Shown in pieces: positions 14,259 through 24,220 of a DNA stretch of 64,000 nt. The notes under the pieces were generated by a model, which had not been told where the DNA came from, did not search any database, and was given only the letters and a program-made list of their open reading frames with translations. The stretch covers positions 371,906-435,905 of the forward strand of contig NZ_LIYD01000005.1 of assembly GCF_001278115.1 (NCBI RefSeq), read 5' to 3'. Position 1 is the stretch's first letter. Each line of letters opens with the position of its first letter. The position numbers and the translations under genes were made by a program. Source of the DNA: Flavobacterium akiainvivens. GTDB taxonomy: Bacteria; Bacteroidota; Bacteroidia; Flavobacteriales; Flavobacteriaceae.

Positions 14259-17120
14259 ATGAGTAAAAAAATATCTCTATTGTTAGCCGGTTTGGTTTTG
14301 GCGGCGTGTTCGCCCAAAACATATCAGGTAACAAATGATAGCGTTGTGCTTACCCTTAAGAAAAATAAGGATACCCAGGCAGGAAAAATCCGCGTGCACG
14401 TGTTGCAGGACGAACTGGTACACGTATCTGCCACGCCCGATGCTGATTTCCCTAAAGATTCGAGCCTTATTATTGTACCGGGTTTAAAAACCGTTCCGTT
14501 TAAGGTTAAGGATGCCAAAGACTCTGTAGAAGTGGCCACAGCCAAACTAAAGGTAAAGATTTCTAAAAACGACGGGGGTATCCAGTTCAGGGATAACAGC
14601 GGTAAACTGTTGCTTGCAGAACAGCAGGGCGGTGGCAAAACGTTTGACCCGATTGAGGTAGAAGGCAAAAAAGCCTACTCAGTAAAACAGATATTCAATT
14701 CACCGGCAGATGAATCGTTCTTTGGCCTTGGCCAGCACCAGGCCGATGAGTTTAACTACAAAGGCAAGAGCGAAGAGCTTTTTCAGTATAACACAAAGGT
14801 TTCGGTACCGTTTATTGTTTCAAATAAAAACTACGGTGTACTGTGGGACAGCTATGCACTAAGCCGCTTTGGCGACAGCCGCCCATACAAACAGCTAAGC
14901 GACGTTTTTAAGATTTATGATAAAAACGGGCAGCCGGGCAGCATAACCGGTACCTATTCTTCTACCGATGCCGGTGTGCAAACCATAGTGCGCCGGGAGC
15001 CTAATATTTTCTTTGAAGATATTAAGAGCATAAAGGCGCTACCACAGGGTTTCCCGCTAAAGCATGCTAACGTGTTGTATGAAGGTTCTATAGAAGCTAA
15101 CGAAACCGGCACCTACAAGTTTACCCTGTATTATGCAGGTTACATGAAAGTATATGTAAACAACCAGCTGGTAGTGGCAGAGCGCTGGAGGACAGCATGG
15201 AACCCTAACAGCTATAAGTTTACGTTTCCGCTTGAGGCAGGCAAACGCGTGCCCCTGCGCATAGAGTGGCAGCCTGACGGTGGTGTGTCTTACTGCGGCC
15301 TGCGTGCCCTTGAGCCACAAACAGATGAGGAGAAAAACAACCAGGTGTGGTGGAGCGAAATGAACAACAAAATGGATTACTATTTTGTGTACGGCAACAC
15401 TATGGATGAGGTTATTAAAGGTTACCGTACCCTTACCGGAAAATCGCAGGTTATGCCTAAATGGGCCATGGGCTACTGGCAAAGCCGCGAGCGCTATAAA
15501 ACACAGGATGAGATTGTAGGCACGCTTAAAGAATTCCGCGAGCGTAAAATTCCTATCGATAATATTGTACTTGACTGGAATTACTGGAACGAAGATGCAT
15601 GGGGCAGCCACGAGTTTGATAAGGCCCGTTTCCCAGACCCTAAAGGCATGGTTGATGATATTCACGGGCTTAATGCCAAAATGATGATATCGGTATGGCC
15701 TAAGTTTTATAAAACTACCGAGCATTTTAAGGAGTTTGACCAAAAAGGCTGGATGTATCAACAGGCTATTAAAGATAACGTAAAAGACTGGGTTGGACCT
15801 GGTTATGTAGGTTCATTTTATGATGCATACTCATCGGGTGCGCGCCAGCTTTTCTGGAAACAAATGTACGAACACCTGTACCCACTGGGCATAGACGCAT
15901 GGTGGATGGATGCCAGCGAGCCTAACGTGCTGGATTGTACTGATATGGAATACCGTAAAGAGCTGTGCGGCCCTACCGCTCTGGGTTCTTCTACACAGTA
16001 CTTTAACGCATATGCACTTATGAATGCCGAGGCTATTTATGACGGCCAGCGCAGTGTAGACAACAACAAGCGTGTTTTCCTGCTTACCCGTTCGGGTTTT
16101 GCAGGCCTTCAGCGCTATTCTACCGCTACATGGAGTGGAGATATTGCTACCCGTTGGGAAGACATGAAAGCGCAGATAGCCGCCGGGCTTAACTTTTCTA
16201 TTGCCGGTGTGCCATACTGGACTATGGATATAGGTGGTTTTTGTGTAGAAGACCGCTACGTTGCCGGGCAGCTGGCTTATGATAAAGACGGTAAGGAAAA
16301 CGCCGATTATAAAGAGTGGAGGGAGCTTAACGCCCGTTGGTTCCAGTTTGGTGCGTTTGCACCGCTTTACAGGGCACACGGCCAGTTTCCGTTCCGTGAG
16401 CCGTGGCACATAGCGCCTGAAGGCCATGACGCTTACAAAAGTATTGTGTACTACACTAACCTGCGTTACAGGCTTATGCCATACATTTATACCCTTGCCG
16501 GTATGACCTATTTTAACGATTATACCATTATGCGCCCGCTTGTTATGGACTTCGGCTCAGACAAAAAAGTGGAAAACATTAGCGACCAGTTTATGTTTGG
16601 CCCTGCGTTTATGGTTAACCCGGTGTATAAATATGGCGCGCGCAACCGCGAGGTATACTTCCCTGAAAATGCTAACTGGTATGATTTCTATACCGGGCAA
16701 TACATTACCGGCGGGCAAAAACGCACTGTTGATGCACCGTATGGCCAGATTCCGCTATACATCCGCGAAGGCGCAATTGTACCGGTAGGCCCTGAAATGC
16801 AGTATACAAGCGAGAAACCGGCCGAAAACATTGTGCTGTATGTGTACCAGGGTAAAGATGGCGACTTTACATTATATGAAGACGAAGGCGTTAATTACAA
16901 TTATGAAAAAGGCCAGTTTAGCCGTATCGGTTTCCATTATAATGAAGCAGCCGGTACACTAACCATAGATGCGCGAGAAGGCGAGTTTAACGGAATGCTT
17001 AAAAACCGCACCTTTACAGTAGTAACGGTTAATAAAACCGCACCAAAAGCATTTACATTTGATGCTAAAGGTAAAACAGTTACGTATAACGGCACTAAAC
17101 AGGTTATCAGCCTGAAATAG
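14259..17120 (+). CDS. GH31 glycosidase lipoprotein with inserted PA14 domain, possible alpha-xylosidase
   Basis: A 953-residue protein with lipobox LVLAACS, so a lipid-anchored envelope enzyme. Order: N-terminal GH31 beta-sandwich (residues 20-240), a PA14 insertion (about 255-355, with ANETGTYKFTLYYAGYMKVYVN), the (beta/alpha)8 catalytic barrel (380-740) and C-terminal beta-sandwiches. The nucleophile is D551 in WWMDASEPN and the acid/base D628 in WSGDI. GH31 proteins with a PA14 insertion include known alpha-xylosidases acting on xyloglucan pieces; alpha-glucosidase activity is the alternative. It stands alone, with no SusC/SusD genes in view. Confidence 0.9.
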   Translation: MSKKISLLLAGLVLAACSPKTYQVTNDSVVLTLKKNKDTQAGKIRVHVLQDELVHVSATPDADFPKDSSLIIVPGLKTVPFKVKDAKDSVEVATAKLKVKISKNDGGIQFRDNSGKLLLAEQQGGGKTFDPIEVEGKKAYSVKQIFNSPADESFFGLGQHQADEFNYKGKSEELFQYNTKVSVPFIVSNKNYGVLWDSYALSRFGDSRPYKQLSDVFKIYDKNGQPGSITGTYSSTDAGVQTIVRREPNIFFEDIKSIKALPQGFPLKHANVLYEGSIEANETGTYKFTLYYAGYMKVYVNNQLVVAERWRTAWNPNSYKFTFPLEAGKRVPLRIEWQPDGGVSYCGLRALEPQTDEEKNNQVWWSEMNNKMDYYFVYGNTMDEVIKGYRTLTGKSQVMPKWAMGYWQSRERYKTQDEIVGTLKEFRERKIPIDNIVLDWNYWNEDAWGSHEFDKARFPDPKGMVDDIHGLNAKMMISVWPKFYKTTEHFKEFDQKGWMYQQAIKDNVKDWVGPGYVGSFYDAYSSGARQLFWKQMYEHLYPLGIDAWWMDASEPNVLDCTDMEYRKELCGPTALGSSTQYFNAYALMNAEAIYDGQRSVDNNKRVFLLTRSGFAGLQRYSTATWSGDIATRWEDMKAQIAAGLNFSIAGVPYWTMDIGGFCVEDRYVAGQLAYDKDGKENADYKEWRELNARWFQFGAFAPLYRAHGQFPFREPWHIAPEGHDAYKSIVYYTNLRYRLMPYIYTLAGMTYFNDYTIMRPLVMDFGSDKKVENISDQFMFGPAFMVNPVYKYGARNREVYFPENANWYDFYTGQYITGGQKRTVDAPYGQIPLYIREGAIVPVGPEMQYTSEKPAENIVLYVYQGKDGDFTLYEDEGVNYNYEKGQFSRIGFHYNEAAGTLTIDAREGEFNGMLKNRTFTVVTVNKTAPKAFTFDAKGKTVTYNGTKQVISLK

Positions 17121-17142
17121 TTTACAAATACAAATGATTGCA

Positions 17143-17176
17143 AAAGCCCCTTATGGTTATTCATAGGGGGCTTTGT
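17143..17176. terminator. Intrinsic terminator
   Basis: Stem AAAGCCCC(T)TATG (17143-17155) / CATAGGGGGCTTT (17162-17174) with a short loop, between the convergent GH31 and ilvE genes. Confidence 0.85.
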
Positions 17177-17193
17177 TATTTTTAATCCGATTT

Positions 17194-18060
17194 TTATTTC
17201 AGGACTTCTTTTTGGTATAATACCGATAGCTTTTTACCAAAGCTGTTGTTCCACACCAATGGGAACGTATAATCGTCTAACGAACCGATGCCTGCAATTT
17301 CGGCGGCGGTACCGGTAAAAAAAGCGCTGTCTGCGGTTTTAACTTCGTCTATGGTAAACAGTTTCTCCACTACGGGAATGTTGTTTTTCTTAGCCAGTTC
17401 TAAAACCGTATTTCTCGTGATACCCGGCAGTATGTTGCCCAGCGGGCAGGTATACAGTACCCCATCTTTCTCATAAAAGAAGTTGGCGCCCGGGCCTTCT
17501 GCTACAAAACCCGCGGCATCAAGCATCAGGGCTTCATCAAAGCCGTTTTGTTTGGCCTCTGTGGTGGCAAGTATCGAGTTGATGTAATGCCCCACGGTTT
17601 TGGCCTCTACATGGCACGATTTGGGGTTAGGGCGCTGGTAGGATGAGGTGCCAATACGCAACAGCCCGTCGCCCAGGTAACGGCCCCATTCCCACGCGCA
17701 TAAAAACAGGTTGGCAGGCTCCTGAACAGGTACTAAAGACATGGTGGGCTCCAGGTAAAACAACGGCCTTATGTAAGCATTTTTAAGCCCGTTTTTTTCC
17801 AATAGCTCATAACTCAGTGCCGTGAGCTGTTCAACCGTGTAACCGGTCTTAATATGCATCAGCTCGGCCGATTTAAGCATGCGCTCGTAGTGTTCCTTAG
17901 CCTTAAATATTTTTACGCCATTCGGGGTGTCATACGCCCGTATGCCCTCAAAAATGCCGTTGCCATAGTGCATGGTCTGGTTATACAGGCTGGCTGTTGC
18001 CTGCGCCGCGGGAATCCACTGCCCGTTTAGGTACACTATGGTATTTTCGTTATAATACAT
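17194..18060 (-). CDS. ilvE: Branched-chain amino acid aminotransferase
   Basis: A 288-residue fold-type IV PLP aminotransferase. Motifs: TMHYGNGIFEGIRAY at the N-terminus, the PLP lysine in SCHVEAKTVGHYINS, and GFVAEGPGANFFYEKDG, all standard for IlvE. It makes the last step of leucine, isoleucine and valine synthesis. It is the last gene of the leu operon, with its ATG directly after the leuB stop, so translation is likely coupled. Confidence 0.95.
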   Translation of the reverse strand: MYYNENTIVYLNGQWIPAAQATASLYNQTMHYGNGIFEGIRAYDTPNGVKIFKAKEHYERMLKSAELMHIKTGYTVEQLTALSYELLEKNGLKNAYIRPLFYLEPTMSLVPVQEPANLFLCAWEWGRYLGDGLLRIGTSSYQRPNPKSCHVEAKTVGHYINSILATTEAKQNGFDEALMLDAAGFVAEGPGANFFYEKDGVLYTCPLGNILPGITRNTVLELAKKNNIPVVEKLFTIDEVKTADSAFFTGTAAEIAGIGSLDDYTFPLVWNNSFGKKLSVLYQKEVLK

Positions 18061-19173
18061 TTAGATGATGGTAGATTTGCCAATGCTTACATTAGCGGTA
18101 TTAGTAAATGCTTCGTTGCCCTGTACCAGCCTTTCTATATAACTGCCCACATCGCTTGTAGAGTAGGTGCTGTCAGGGTTAATATCGGTAGTGCAGTAGT
18201 CCTGCTCAATGCTTGTGGTAACGGCTTCTTTAATGGCAGCGCCTTCAGTATACAGGCCAAAATGCTCCAGCAGCAATGCCGCCGAAAGTATAGAAGCCAC
18301 CGGGTTTGCAATGCCTTTGCCGGTTGCAGCAGGGTAGGAGCCGTGTATGGGCTCAAACAGGCTGTATTTATCGCCTACAGAGGCTGATGCCGCCAGGCCG
18401 ATACTGCCGCCTATAACACTTGCCTCGTCAGACAGGATATCGCCAAACATATTTTCGGTAAGCATTACATCAAACTGTTTCGGGTTTAAGATAAGCTGCA
18501 TGGCGGCGTTGTCTACAAACAAAAAATCTAACGCCACATCAGGATATTCGCCTGAAATTTGCGTTACCACCCTGCGCCACAGCCTTGACGTTTCCAGTAC
18601 GTTAGCTTTATCCACCAGGGTCACTTTCTTACGCCTGTTTTGGGCGGCCTTAAACGCCATATGGGCTATCTGCTCAATTTCCTGAACAGAATATGAACAT
18701 AGGTCAGAGGCTACGGTTTTGTCTTCGCTAAGCGATTTCTGCCCGAAGTAAATACCGCCTGTGAGCTCGCGGTAAATGGAAATATCTACTCCTGCAATAC
18801 GGTCGGCCTTCAGGGGCGAATGCGGTATAAGTTTGTTGTAAATAGTAATGGGCCTTATGTTGGCAAACAAATTCAGCGCCTTGCGAATGGCCAGCAGGCC
18901 CTGCTCAGGGCGTACGGGCGCATCTGGGTTGTTGTCATACTTAGGGTGGCCCACAGCGCCAAGCAATACGGCATCGGCAGCAAGGCACGTGTTTAGAGTG
19001 TCCTGTGGCAGGGGTTCGTTATATTTGTCTATGGCACAGGCACCCAAAAGGGCATGGCTGTAGGTAAAGTCATGGCCAAAGCGCGCGGCTACGGCGTTTA
19101 GTACTTTTATGGCTTCGTTAGTAACCTCGGGGCCTATGCCATCTCCGGCTAAAACTGCTATGTTTAGTTGCAT
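18061..19173 (-). CDS. leuB: 3-isopropylmalate dehydrogenase
   Basis: A 370-residue decarboxylating dehydrogenase. N-terminal IAVLAGDGIGPEVTNEAIKV, the catalytic Tyr-containing YRELTGGIYFGQKS, KANVLETSRLWRRVV, and the metal site around NMFGDILSDEASVIGGSIGL; NAD-type selector GSYPAATGKGIANP. It oxidises 3-isopropylmalate in leucine synthesis. It lies 3 bp after leuD and abuts ilvE. Confidence 0.97.
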   Translation of the reverse strand: MQLNIAVLAGDGIGPEVTNEAIKVLNAVAARFGHDFTYSHALLGACAIDKYNEPLPQDTLNTCLAADAVLLGAVGHPKYDNNPDAPVRPEQGLLAIRKALNLFANIRPITIYNKLIPHSPLKADRIAGVDISIYRELTGGIYFGQKSLSEDKTVASDLCSYSVQEIEQIAHMAFKAAQNRRKKVTLVDKANVLETSRLWRRVVTQISGEYPDVALDFLFVDNAAMQLILNPKQFDVMLTENMFGDILSDEASVIGGSIGLAASASVGDKYSLFEPIHGSYPAATGKGIANPVASILSAALLLEHFGLYTEGAAIKEAVTTSIEQDYCTTDINPDSTYSTSDVGSYIERLVQGNEAFTNTANVSIGKSTII

Positions 19174-19176
19174 GGT

Positions 19177-19755
19177 TTATTGGTGTTTTTCTTCAAATTG
19201 GGTAATGGCATCCAGCCTGCTTACTAAAAAATCTATGTCATCATAACCGTTTATCATGCATATCTTTTTGTAGGCGTTAATTTCAAAATGTTCCGATTTT
19301 CCGGCGCAGGTAATGGTTTGCTCCTCCAGGTTTACGGTAACGGGTTCGGCGGGGTTTTGCGCCAGGATATCCAGCAGTGTTTTTAAATACTCAGGGCTAA
19401 CCTGTAGCGGCAGCAGGCTGTTGTTAAGGCAGTTGCCTTTAAAGATATCGGCAAAATAGCTCGACACGATAACCTTAAAACCAAAACCGGCCAGCGCCCA
19501 CGGTGCATGTTCACGGCTTGAGCCGCAGCCAAAGTTATTGCCCGTAACCAAAATGGGCCCGTGCGGCTGGCTGTTGAGTTCAAAATCAGGGTTTAAAATA
19601 TCGTCTTTTATGTACCTCCAGTCGCGGAACAGGTTATCGCCAAAGCCTTTCTTATCGGTAGATTTTAAAAAGCGTGCCGGGATAATTTGGTCGGTATCCA
19701 CATTTTCTATGTTGAGCGTCATGGCCACATCGGTAAGTGTTGTGAACTTTTGCAT
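19177..19755 (-). CDS. leuD: 3-isopropylmalate dehydratase small subunit
   Basis: A 192-residue swivelling domain of the isopropylmalate isomerase. Signature: NVDTDQIIPARFLK near the start and NFGCGSSREHAPWAL in the middle. It pairs with the large subunit encoded just upstream (1-bp gap) to convert 2-isopropylmalate to 3-isopropylmalate. Confidence 0.97.
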   Translation of the reverse strand: MQKFTTLTDVAMTLNIENVDTDQIIPARFLKSTDKKGFGDNLFRDWRYIKDDILNPDFELNSQPHGPILVTGNNFGCGSSREHAPWALAGFGFKVIVSSYFADIFKGNCLNNSLLPLQVSPEYLKTLLDILAQNPAEPVTVNLEEQTITCAGKSEHFEINAYKKICMINGYDDIDFLVSRLDAITQFEEKHQ

Positions 19756-19756
19756 G

Positions 19757-21142
19757 CTAATTCAGTTTTTCGGTAAAGTCAATAATTTTCCCTTCAATGG
19801 CAATTGCGGCGGCGGTAAGCGGGCTGGCTAAAATGGTGCGTGCGCCCGGACCCTGGCGGCCTTCAAAATTGCGGTTGCTGGTAGACACGCAGTACTCATC
19901 GGCAGGTATTTTATCATCGTTCATGGCAAGGCATGCCGAACAGCCCGGCTGGCGCACCTGGAAGCCTGCATCTTCAAATATCTGGTACAGGCCTTCGGCT
20001 TTCATTTCGCTGGCTACCTGCTGCGACCCGGGAACAATAAGCGCGGTTACGTTATCGGCCTTTCGCTTGCCGTTAATGTATTCTGCCACCGTCCTGAAAT
20101 CTTCAATGCGGGAGTTGGTACAGCTGCCTATAAAGATGTAGTTTACCGGTGTACCCAACAGCGACTGCCCGTAATTAAAGCCCATGTAAGCCAACGCCTT
20201 ATCGGTACTTGCCTCAACGGTTTCAGGTATACTATCTGTAATTTTCATGCCCATACCGGGATTGGTGCCGTAGGTAAGCATGGGCGCAATATCATTGGCA
20301 TCAATATCATACTCCTTATCAAATACGGCGCCCTCATCGGTTACCAGGGTTTTCCAGTAGGCTATTTTGGCGTCGAGTGCTTCGCCCTTAGGGGCAAATT
20401 CGCGCCCGGCTACATATTTAAACGTGGTTTCATCCGGCGCTATAAGCCCGCCGCGTGCGCCCATTTCAATGCTCATGTTGCACACAGTCATACGTCCTTC
20501 CATAGACATTTCGCGGAATACACTGCCTGCATATTCGCAAAAATAACCGGTACCCGAGTTAGTACCCAGTTTGCTGATGATGTACAGGATAACATCTTTA
20601 GGCGTAACCCCTTTTTTTAGCGTGCCGTTAACGTTAATGCGCATTTTCTGCGGTTTTTCAACCAAAAGGCACTGGCTGGCAAACACCTGTGCTACCTGGC
20701 TGGTGCCAATGCCAAACGCAATAGAGCCAAAGGCGCCGTGGGTACTGGTGTGGCTGTCTCCGCACACAATGGTCATGCCCGGCTGCGTAATGCCCAGTTC
20801 GGGCGCTATAACGTGCACAATGCCGTTGTACTCGTGCCCAAGGCCATAAAACGTAATGTTGTTCTTTTTACAGTTTATGGTAAGTTCTTCAATCTGTTTG
20901 CGCGACATTTCGTCTTTTATGGGCAAATGCTGGTTAAGGGTAGGGGTGTTGTGGTCTGCCGTGGCAACAATTTTGCCCGGGCGGAAAAGCGGTATGCCGC
21001 GCTCCTCAAGCTCATTAAAGGCCTGCGGGCTGGTTACCTCGTGTATAAGGTGCTTGTCTATATATAAAATATCGGGCCCGTTGGTTACAGACTCCACCAC
21101 GTGGGCATCCCATACTTTATCAAAAAGCGTTTTCTTCATCAT
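19757..21142 (-). CDS. leuC: 3-isopropylmalate dehydratase large subunit
   Basis: A 461-residue aconitase-family protein. It has the [15 protein letters not shown] motif, the 4Fe-4S ligands in [13 protein letters not shown] and [10 protein letters not shown], and the final [19 protein letters not shown] motif. Full family length. It forms the isomerase with leuD, and starts 1 bp after the leuA stop. An adjacent ATG pair (MMKK) leaves the exact start uncertain by one codon. Confidence 0.97.
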   Translation of the reverse strand: MMKKTLFDKVWDAHVVESVTNGPDILYIDKHLIHEVTSPQAFNELEERGIPLFRPGKIVATADHNTPTLNQHLPIKDEMSRKQIEELTINCKKNNITFYGLGHEYNGIVHVIAPELGITQPGMTIVCGDSHTSTHGAFGSIAFGIGTSQVAQVFASQCLLVEKPQKMRINVNGTLKKGVTPKDVILYIISKLGTNSGTGYFCEYAGSVFREMSMEGRMTVCNMSIEMGARGGLIAPDETTFKYVAGREFAPKGEALDAKIAYWKTLVTDEGAVFDKEYDIDANDIAPMLTYGTNPGMGMKITDSIPETVEASTDKALAYMGFNYGQSLLGTPVNYIFIGSCTNSRIEDFRTVAEYINGKRKADNVTALIVPGSQQVASEMKAEGLYQIFEDAGFQVRQPGCSACLAMNDDKIPADEYCVSTSNRNFEGRQGPGARTILASPLTAAAIAIEGKIIDFTEKLN

Positions 21143-21143
21143 A

Positions 21144-22310
21144 TTAAAGGCTTAGTTGAAACTTATTCTTAGACAACGCCACAATGTGGTGAATGTCGTT
21201 ATCGGCCACTACTTTACAGTTGTCGGCAAAATGCAGGAACTCAGAGTACACAACATCAAGGTCGAGCTTGGTAAATTCATATCCAATATTCTTGGCCCTG
21301 TAGGCCAGCGCCGACCTCCCGCTGCGTGCTGTGAGTATAATAGACGATTCGTTAACGCCCACATCGGCCGGGTTGATAATCTCGTAGGTTTCGCGGTTTT
21401 TAATAACCCCGTCCTGGTGTATGCCGCTGCTGTGTGCAAAGGCATTTTCGCCCACAATGGCCTTATTGGCCTGTACCGGCATGCCCATTTCTTCGGCCAC
21501 CATTTTACTAATGCTTAGCAGGCGTTTTGTATCTATATTAGTATTCAGGTTAAGTGTAGGGTGCTGGCGCAAAATCATTACCACCTCTTCCAGCGATGTG
21601 TTGCCTGCACGTTCGCCAATGCCGTTTATGGTACACTCAATCTGGCGGGCGCCGTTAATAACCCCCGCAATGGCATTGGCCGTAGCCAAACCCAAATCGT
21701 TATGGCAGTGGCACGAAAGGCGCACTTTTTCTATGCCCGGTACGTTTTCCATAAGGTACTTAATCTTGGCGCCATACTCGTCCGGTAGGCAGTAGCCCGT
21801 AGTATCAGGAATGTTGAGCACGGTAGCGCCCGCCCTTACGGCTTCGGCACATACTCTGGCAAGAAAGGCGTTATCAGTACGGCCTGCGTCTTCGGCATAA
21901 AACTCCACCTCTTCCACAAAAGACTTGGCATAGGCCACGGCTGCATAGGCACGCTCAATAATCTTATCGGGTGTGGTGTTGAATTTGTATTTTATGTGCG
22001 ATTCAGAAGTGCCAATACCGGTGTGTATGCGCGGCCTTTTGGCATATTTAAGCGCTTCGGCGGCCACCTCAATGTCTTTTTCAACGGCACGGGTAAGTCC
22101 GCACACGGTGGCGTTTTTAACGAGTTTTGCAATCTCTGTAACCGACTGGAAATCGCCGGGGCTTGAAACCGGGAAACCGGCCTCTATAACATCTACGCCC
22201 AGTGTGTCGAGCTGTTCGGCAATGCGCAGTTTCTGGCCTGTATTTAGCTTACAGCCGGGCACCTGTTCGCCATCTCTTAGTGTGGTGTCAAAAATTTCTA
22301 CGTGTTCCAT
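21144..22310 (-). CDS. leuA: 2-isopropylmalate synthase, short form without regulatory domain
   Basis: A 388-residue protein covering the TIM-barrel catalytic domain ([34 protein letters not shown] with the metal Hx[16 protein letters not shown]) and the subdomain that follows ([15 protein letters not shown]). Leucine-sensitive LeuA proteins exceed 500 residues because of a C-terminal regulatory domain; that domain is missing here and the reading frame stops naturally. It heads the leuA-C-D-B-ilvE operon. Similar short chains can be homocitrate or citramalate synthases, but the operon makes LeuA much the best call. Confidence 0.9.
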   Translation of the reverse strand: MEHVEIFDTTLRDGEQVPGCKLNTGQKLRIAEQLDTLGVDVIEAGFPVSSPGDFQSVTEIAKLVKNATVCGLTRAVEKDIEVAAEALKYAKRPRIHTGIGTSESHIKYKFNTTPDKIIERAYAAVAYAKSFVEEVEFYAEDAGRTDNAFLARVCAEAVRAGATVLNIPDTTGYCLPDEYGAKIKYLMENVPGIEKVRLSCHCHNDLGLATANAIAGVINGARQIECTINGIGERAGNTSLEEVVMILRQHPTLNLNTNIDTKRLLSISKMVAEEMGMPVQANKAIVGENAFAHSSGIHQDGVIKNRETYEIINPADVGVNESSIILTARSGRSALAYRAKNIGYEFTKLDLDVVYSEFLHFADNCKVVADNDIHHIVALSKNKFQLSL

Positions 22311-22542
22311 GGTAAGTATGTTTACCGCTAAGTTATTATGTATGCATAGAATAGCATTTTTAAACGCAAGCCGTATTACGATGCCCTGGCCTGAAATATT
22401 TTATTTAGTTATTTGATTATTAGTGTTTTAAATTCTTTTTTCTTACGATGCTTAACCTTAATGACTAATAATAATTCGTAGGGCAGGCTGTGGCATAAAT
22501 CGAAAAAAAGAACTACATTTCGGGGTTGAATGACCGCCTGCC

Positions 22543-24099
22543 ATGATTAAGAACAATAACGAACTTACCGATAACCTTTTTGCACTGGTTAAATCGCTTA
22601 CTGCTTCTGAAAAGCGGCAGTTTACCGTATATGCAGGTAGGGTAGCGGTAAACAGTGAGAGTAAGTTTATAAGCCTCTTTAAAATACTTTGCGCACAAGC
22701 GAAGTATGATGAGGCCGCCATACTTAACAGTACCGATATTACCAAGCAGCAGCTGTCTAACATTAAATCGCACCTGTACACCCAGATACTCACCAGCCTG
22801 AGGCTAAACCCGGCGGTGCGCAGTGTGCCCCTGCAAATAAGGGAACAGCTTGATTTTGCCATGATACTGTACCGCAAGGGCCTGTACCAGCAAAGCCTTA
22901 AGGTGCTGGACAAGATAAAATCACTGGCGCTGCTGTATGAAGAAAAAATAACCGGCTATGAAATTGTAGACCTTGAGAAGATTATAGAATCGCAATACAT
23001 AACCCGCAGCCGCCCCAACCGTGCCGATTTGCTTATCGAACAGGCCAACGAGCTTTCGCACCTTAACAGCGTGGCAAACGTGCTTTCTAACCTTACGCTG
23101 CACCTGTACAACCTGTTTTTAAAAAACGGTTATGTGCGCACACCACAGGAGAAAGAAGAGGTATCTGCCCACTTTTTTGCCAACCTGCCACCGTATGATG
23201 AGCAGCGCTTCGGCTTTAGGGAAAAACTTTGGCACTGCCAGGCCTATGTGTGGTACAGCTTTATAATACAGGATTTTGTATCATGCTATAAATATGCCAG
23301 CAGGTGGGTGGCGCTGTTTGATAAGGCCCCGCACTTAATAGCCGTGCACCCCGTGTTTTATATTAAGGGCAACCACTATGTGCTGGAATCGTTGTTTTAT
23401 CTTAACCGGACAAAGCAGTTTGAGGCAGCGCTCGATAATTTTGAAGCCATTTTAGCGAGCACCGATATCCCTGAGGACGACAATATTATGGTGCTGTCCT
23501 TCTTGTATGTATATTCAAACAAGCTCAACCTGCGCTTTATGAAAGCTGAGTACACCAATGGTGATGAACTGCTGGATACCATAAATAAAAAGATTGAACG
23601 CTACAGGGATAAGGTAGACGACCACCATATTATGATACTGTATTATAAAATGGCGTGCCTTTACTTTGGCGACAGGAAGTATGACAAGTGCATATACTTC
23701 CTTAAAAAGATAATGGATAACAAGTCAACCCAGCTTCGGGAGGATTTGGTGTGCTTTACCATGATACTCAACCTTGCCGCACACTATGAGGCCGGGCAGG
23801 ACTACAGGCTGGAAGCGCTTATAAAGTCTACCCGTGTGTTTTTGAGTAAAATGAACCACCTGCACGAGGTGCAAAAGGCATTGATGGCGTTTTTGGGCAG
23901 CCTGCCGCAAATATCTCCGCTACAGCTTAAAGACGAGTTTAGGAGGTTTCACGGCATTCTCAGTCAGTTTGAAAACCATCCGTTTGAGCGCCGCGCCTTT
24001 TTGTACCTTGACCTGCTTTCGTGGCTGGAAGGTCATATTAACGATGAGCCTATTGCAACGGTTATTGCCCGCAAGGTTGCCGCCAAACAAAAGGTGTAA
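22543..24099 (+). CDS. Large helical-repeat (TPR-like) protein of unknown function
   Basis: A 518-residue soluble protein that is almost all alpha-helical. It starts LTDNLFALVKSLTASEKRQF and continues with helical hairpins rich in Leu, Tyr and Phe, such as ILYRKGLYQQSLKVLDKIKS and YYKMACLYFGDRKYDKCIYF, which look like TPR units. It has no signal, membrane segment or catalytic motif. It is divergent from the leu operon with about 230 bp between. Proteins of this size and style are common unnamed flavobacterial proteins. Confidence 0.7.
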   Translation: MIKNNNELTDNLFALVKSLTASEKRQFTVYAGRVAVNSESKFISLFKILCAQAKYDEAAILNSTDITKQQLSNIKSHLYTQILTSLRLNPAVRSVPLQIREQLDFAMILYRKGLYQQSLKVLDKIKSLALLYEEKITGYEIVDLEKIIESQYITRSRPNRADLLIEQANELSHLNSVANVLSNLTLHLYNLFLKNGYVRTPQEKEEVSAHFFANLPPYDEQRFGFREKLWHCQAYVWYSFIIQDFVSCYKYASRWVALFDKAPHLIAVHPVFYIKGNHYVLESLFYLNRTKQFEAALDNFEAILASTDIPEDDNIMVLSFLYVYSNKLNLRFMKAEYTNGDELLDTINKKIERYRDKVDDHHIMILYYKMACLYFGDRKYDKCIYFLKKIMDNKSTQLREDLVCFTMILNLAAHYEAGQDYRLEALIKSTRVFLSKMNHLHEVQKALMAFLGSLPQISPLQLKDEFRRFHGILSQFENHPFERRAFLYLDLLSWLEGHINDEPIATVIARKVAAKQKV

Positions 24100-24220
24100 T
24101 CTTTTTTTGACTTTTACTTAACCCTGCCATAATACCGCCCTTTTTTGCAGGGGTTACATTTACAGCCGCTAATTTTTATGCATTGTGCATACAAAAGTGT
24201 AGCCTCAATAATTACTGTAC

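Noticed and set aside
15057..15761. A 234-codon minus-strand frame inside the GH31 gene
   Set aside because: It has no recognisable domain and lies opposite conserved catalytic sequence; antisense shadow.
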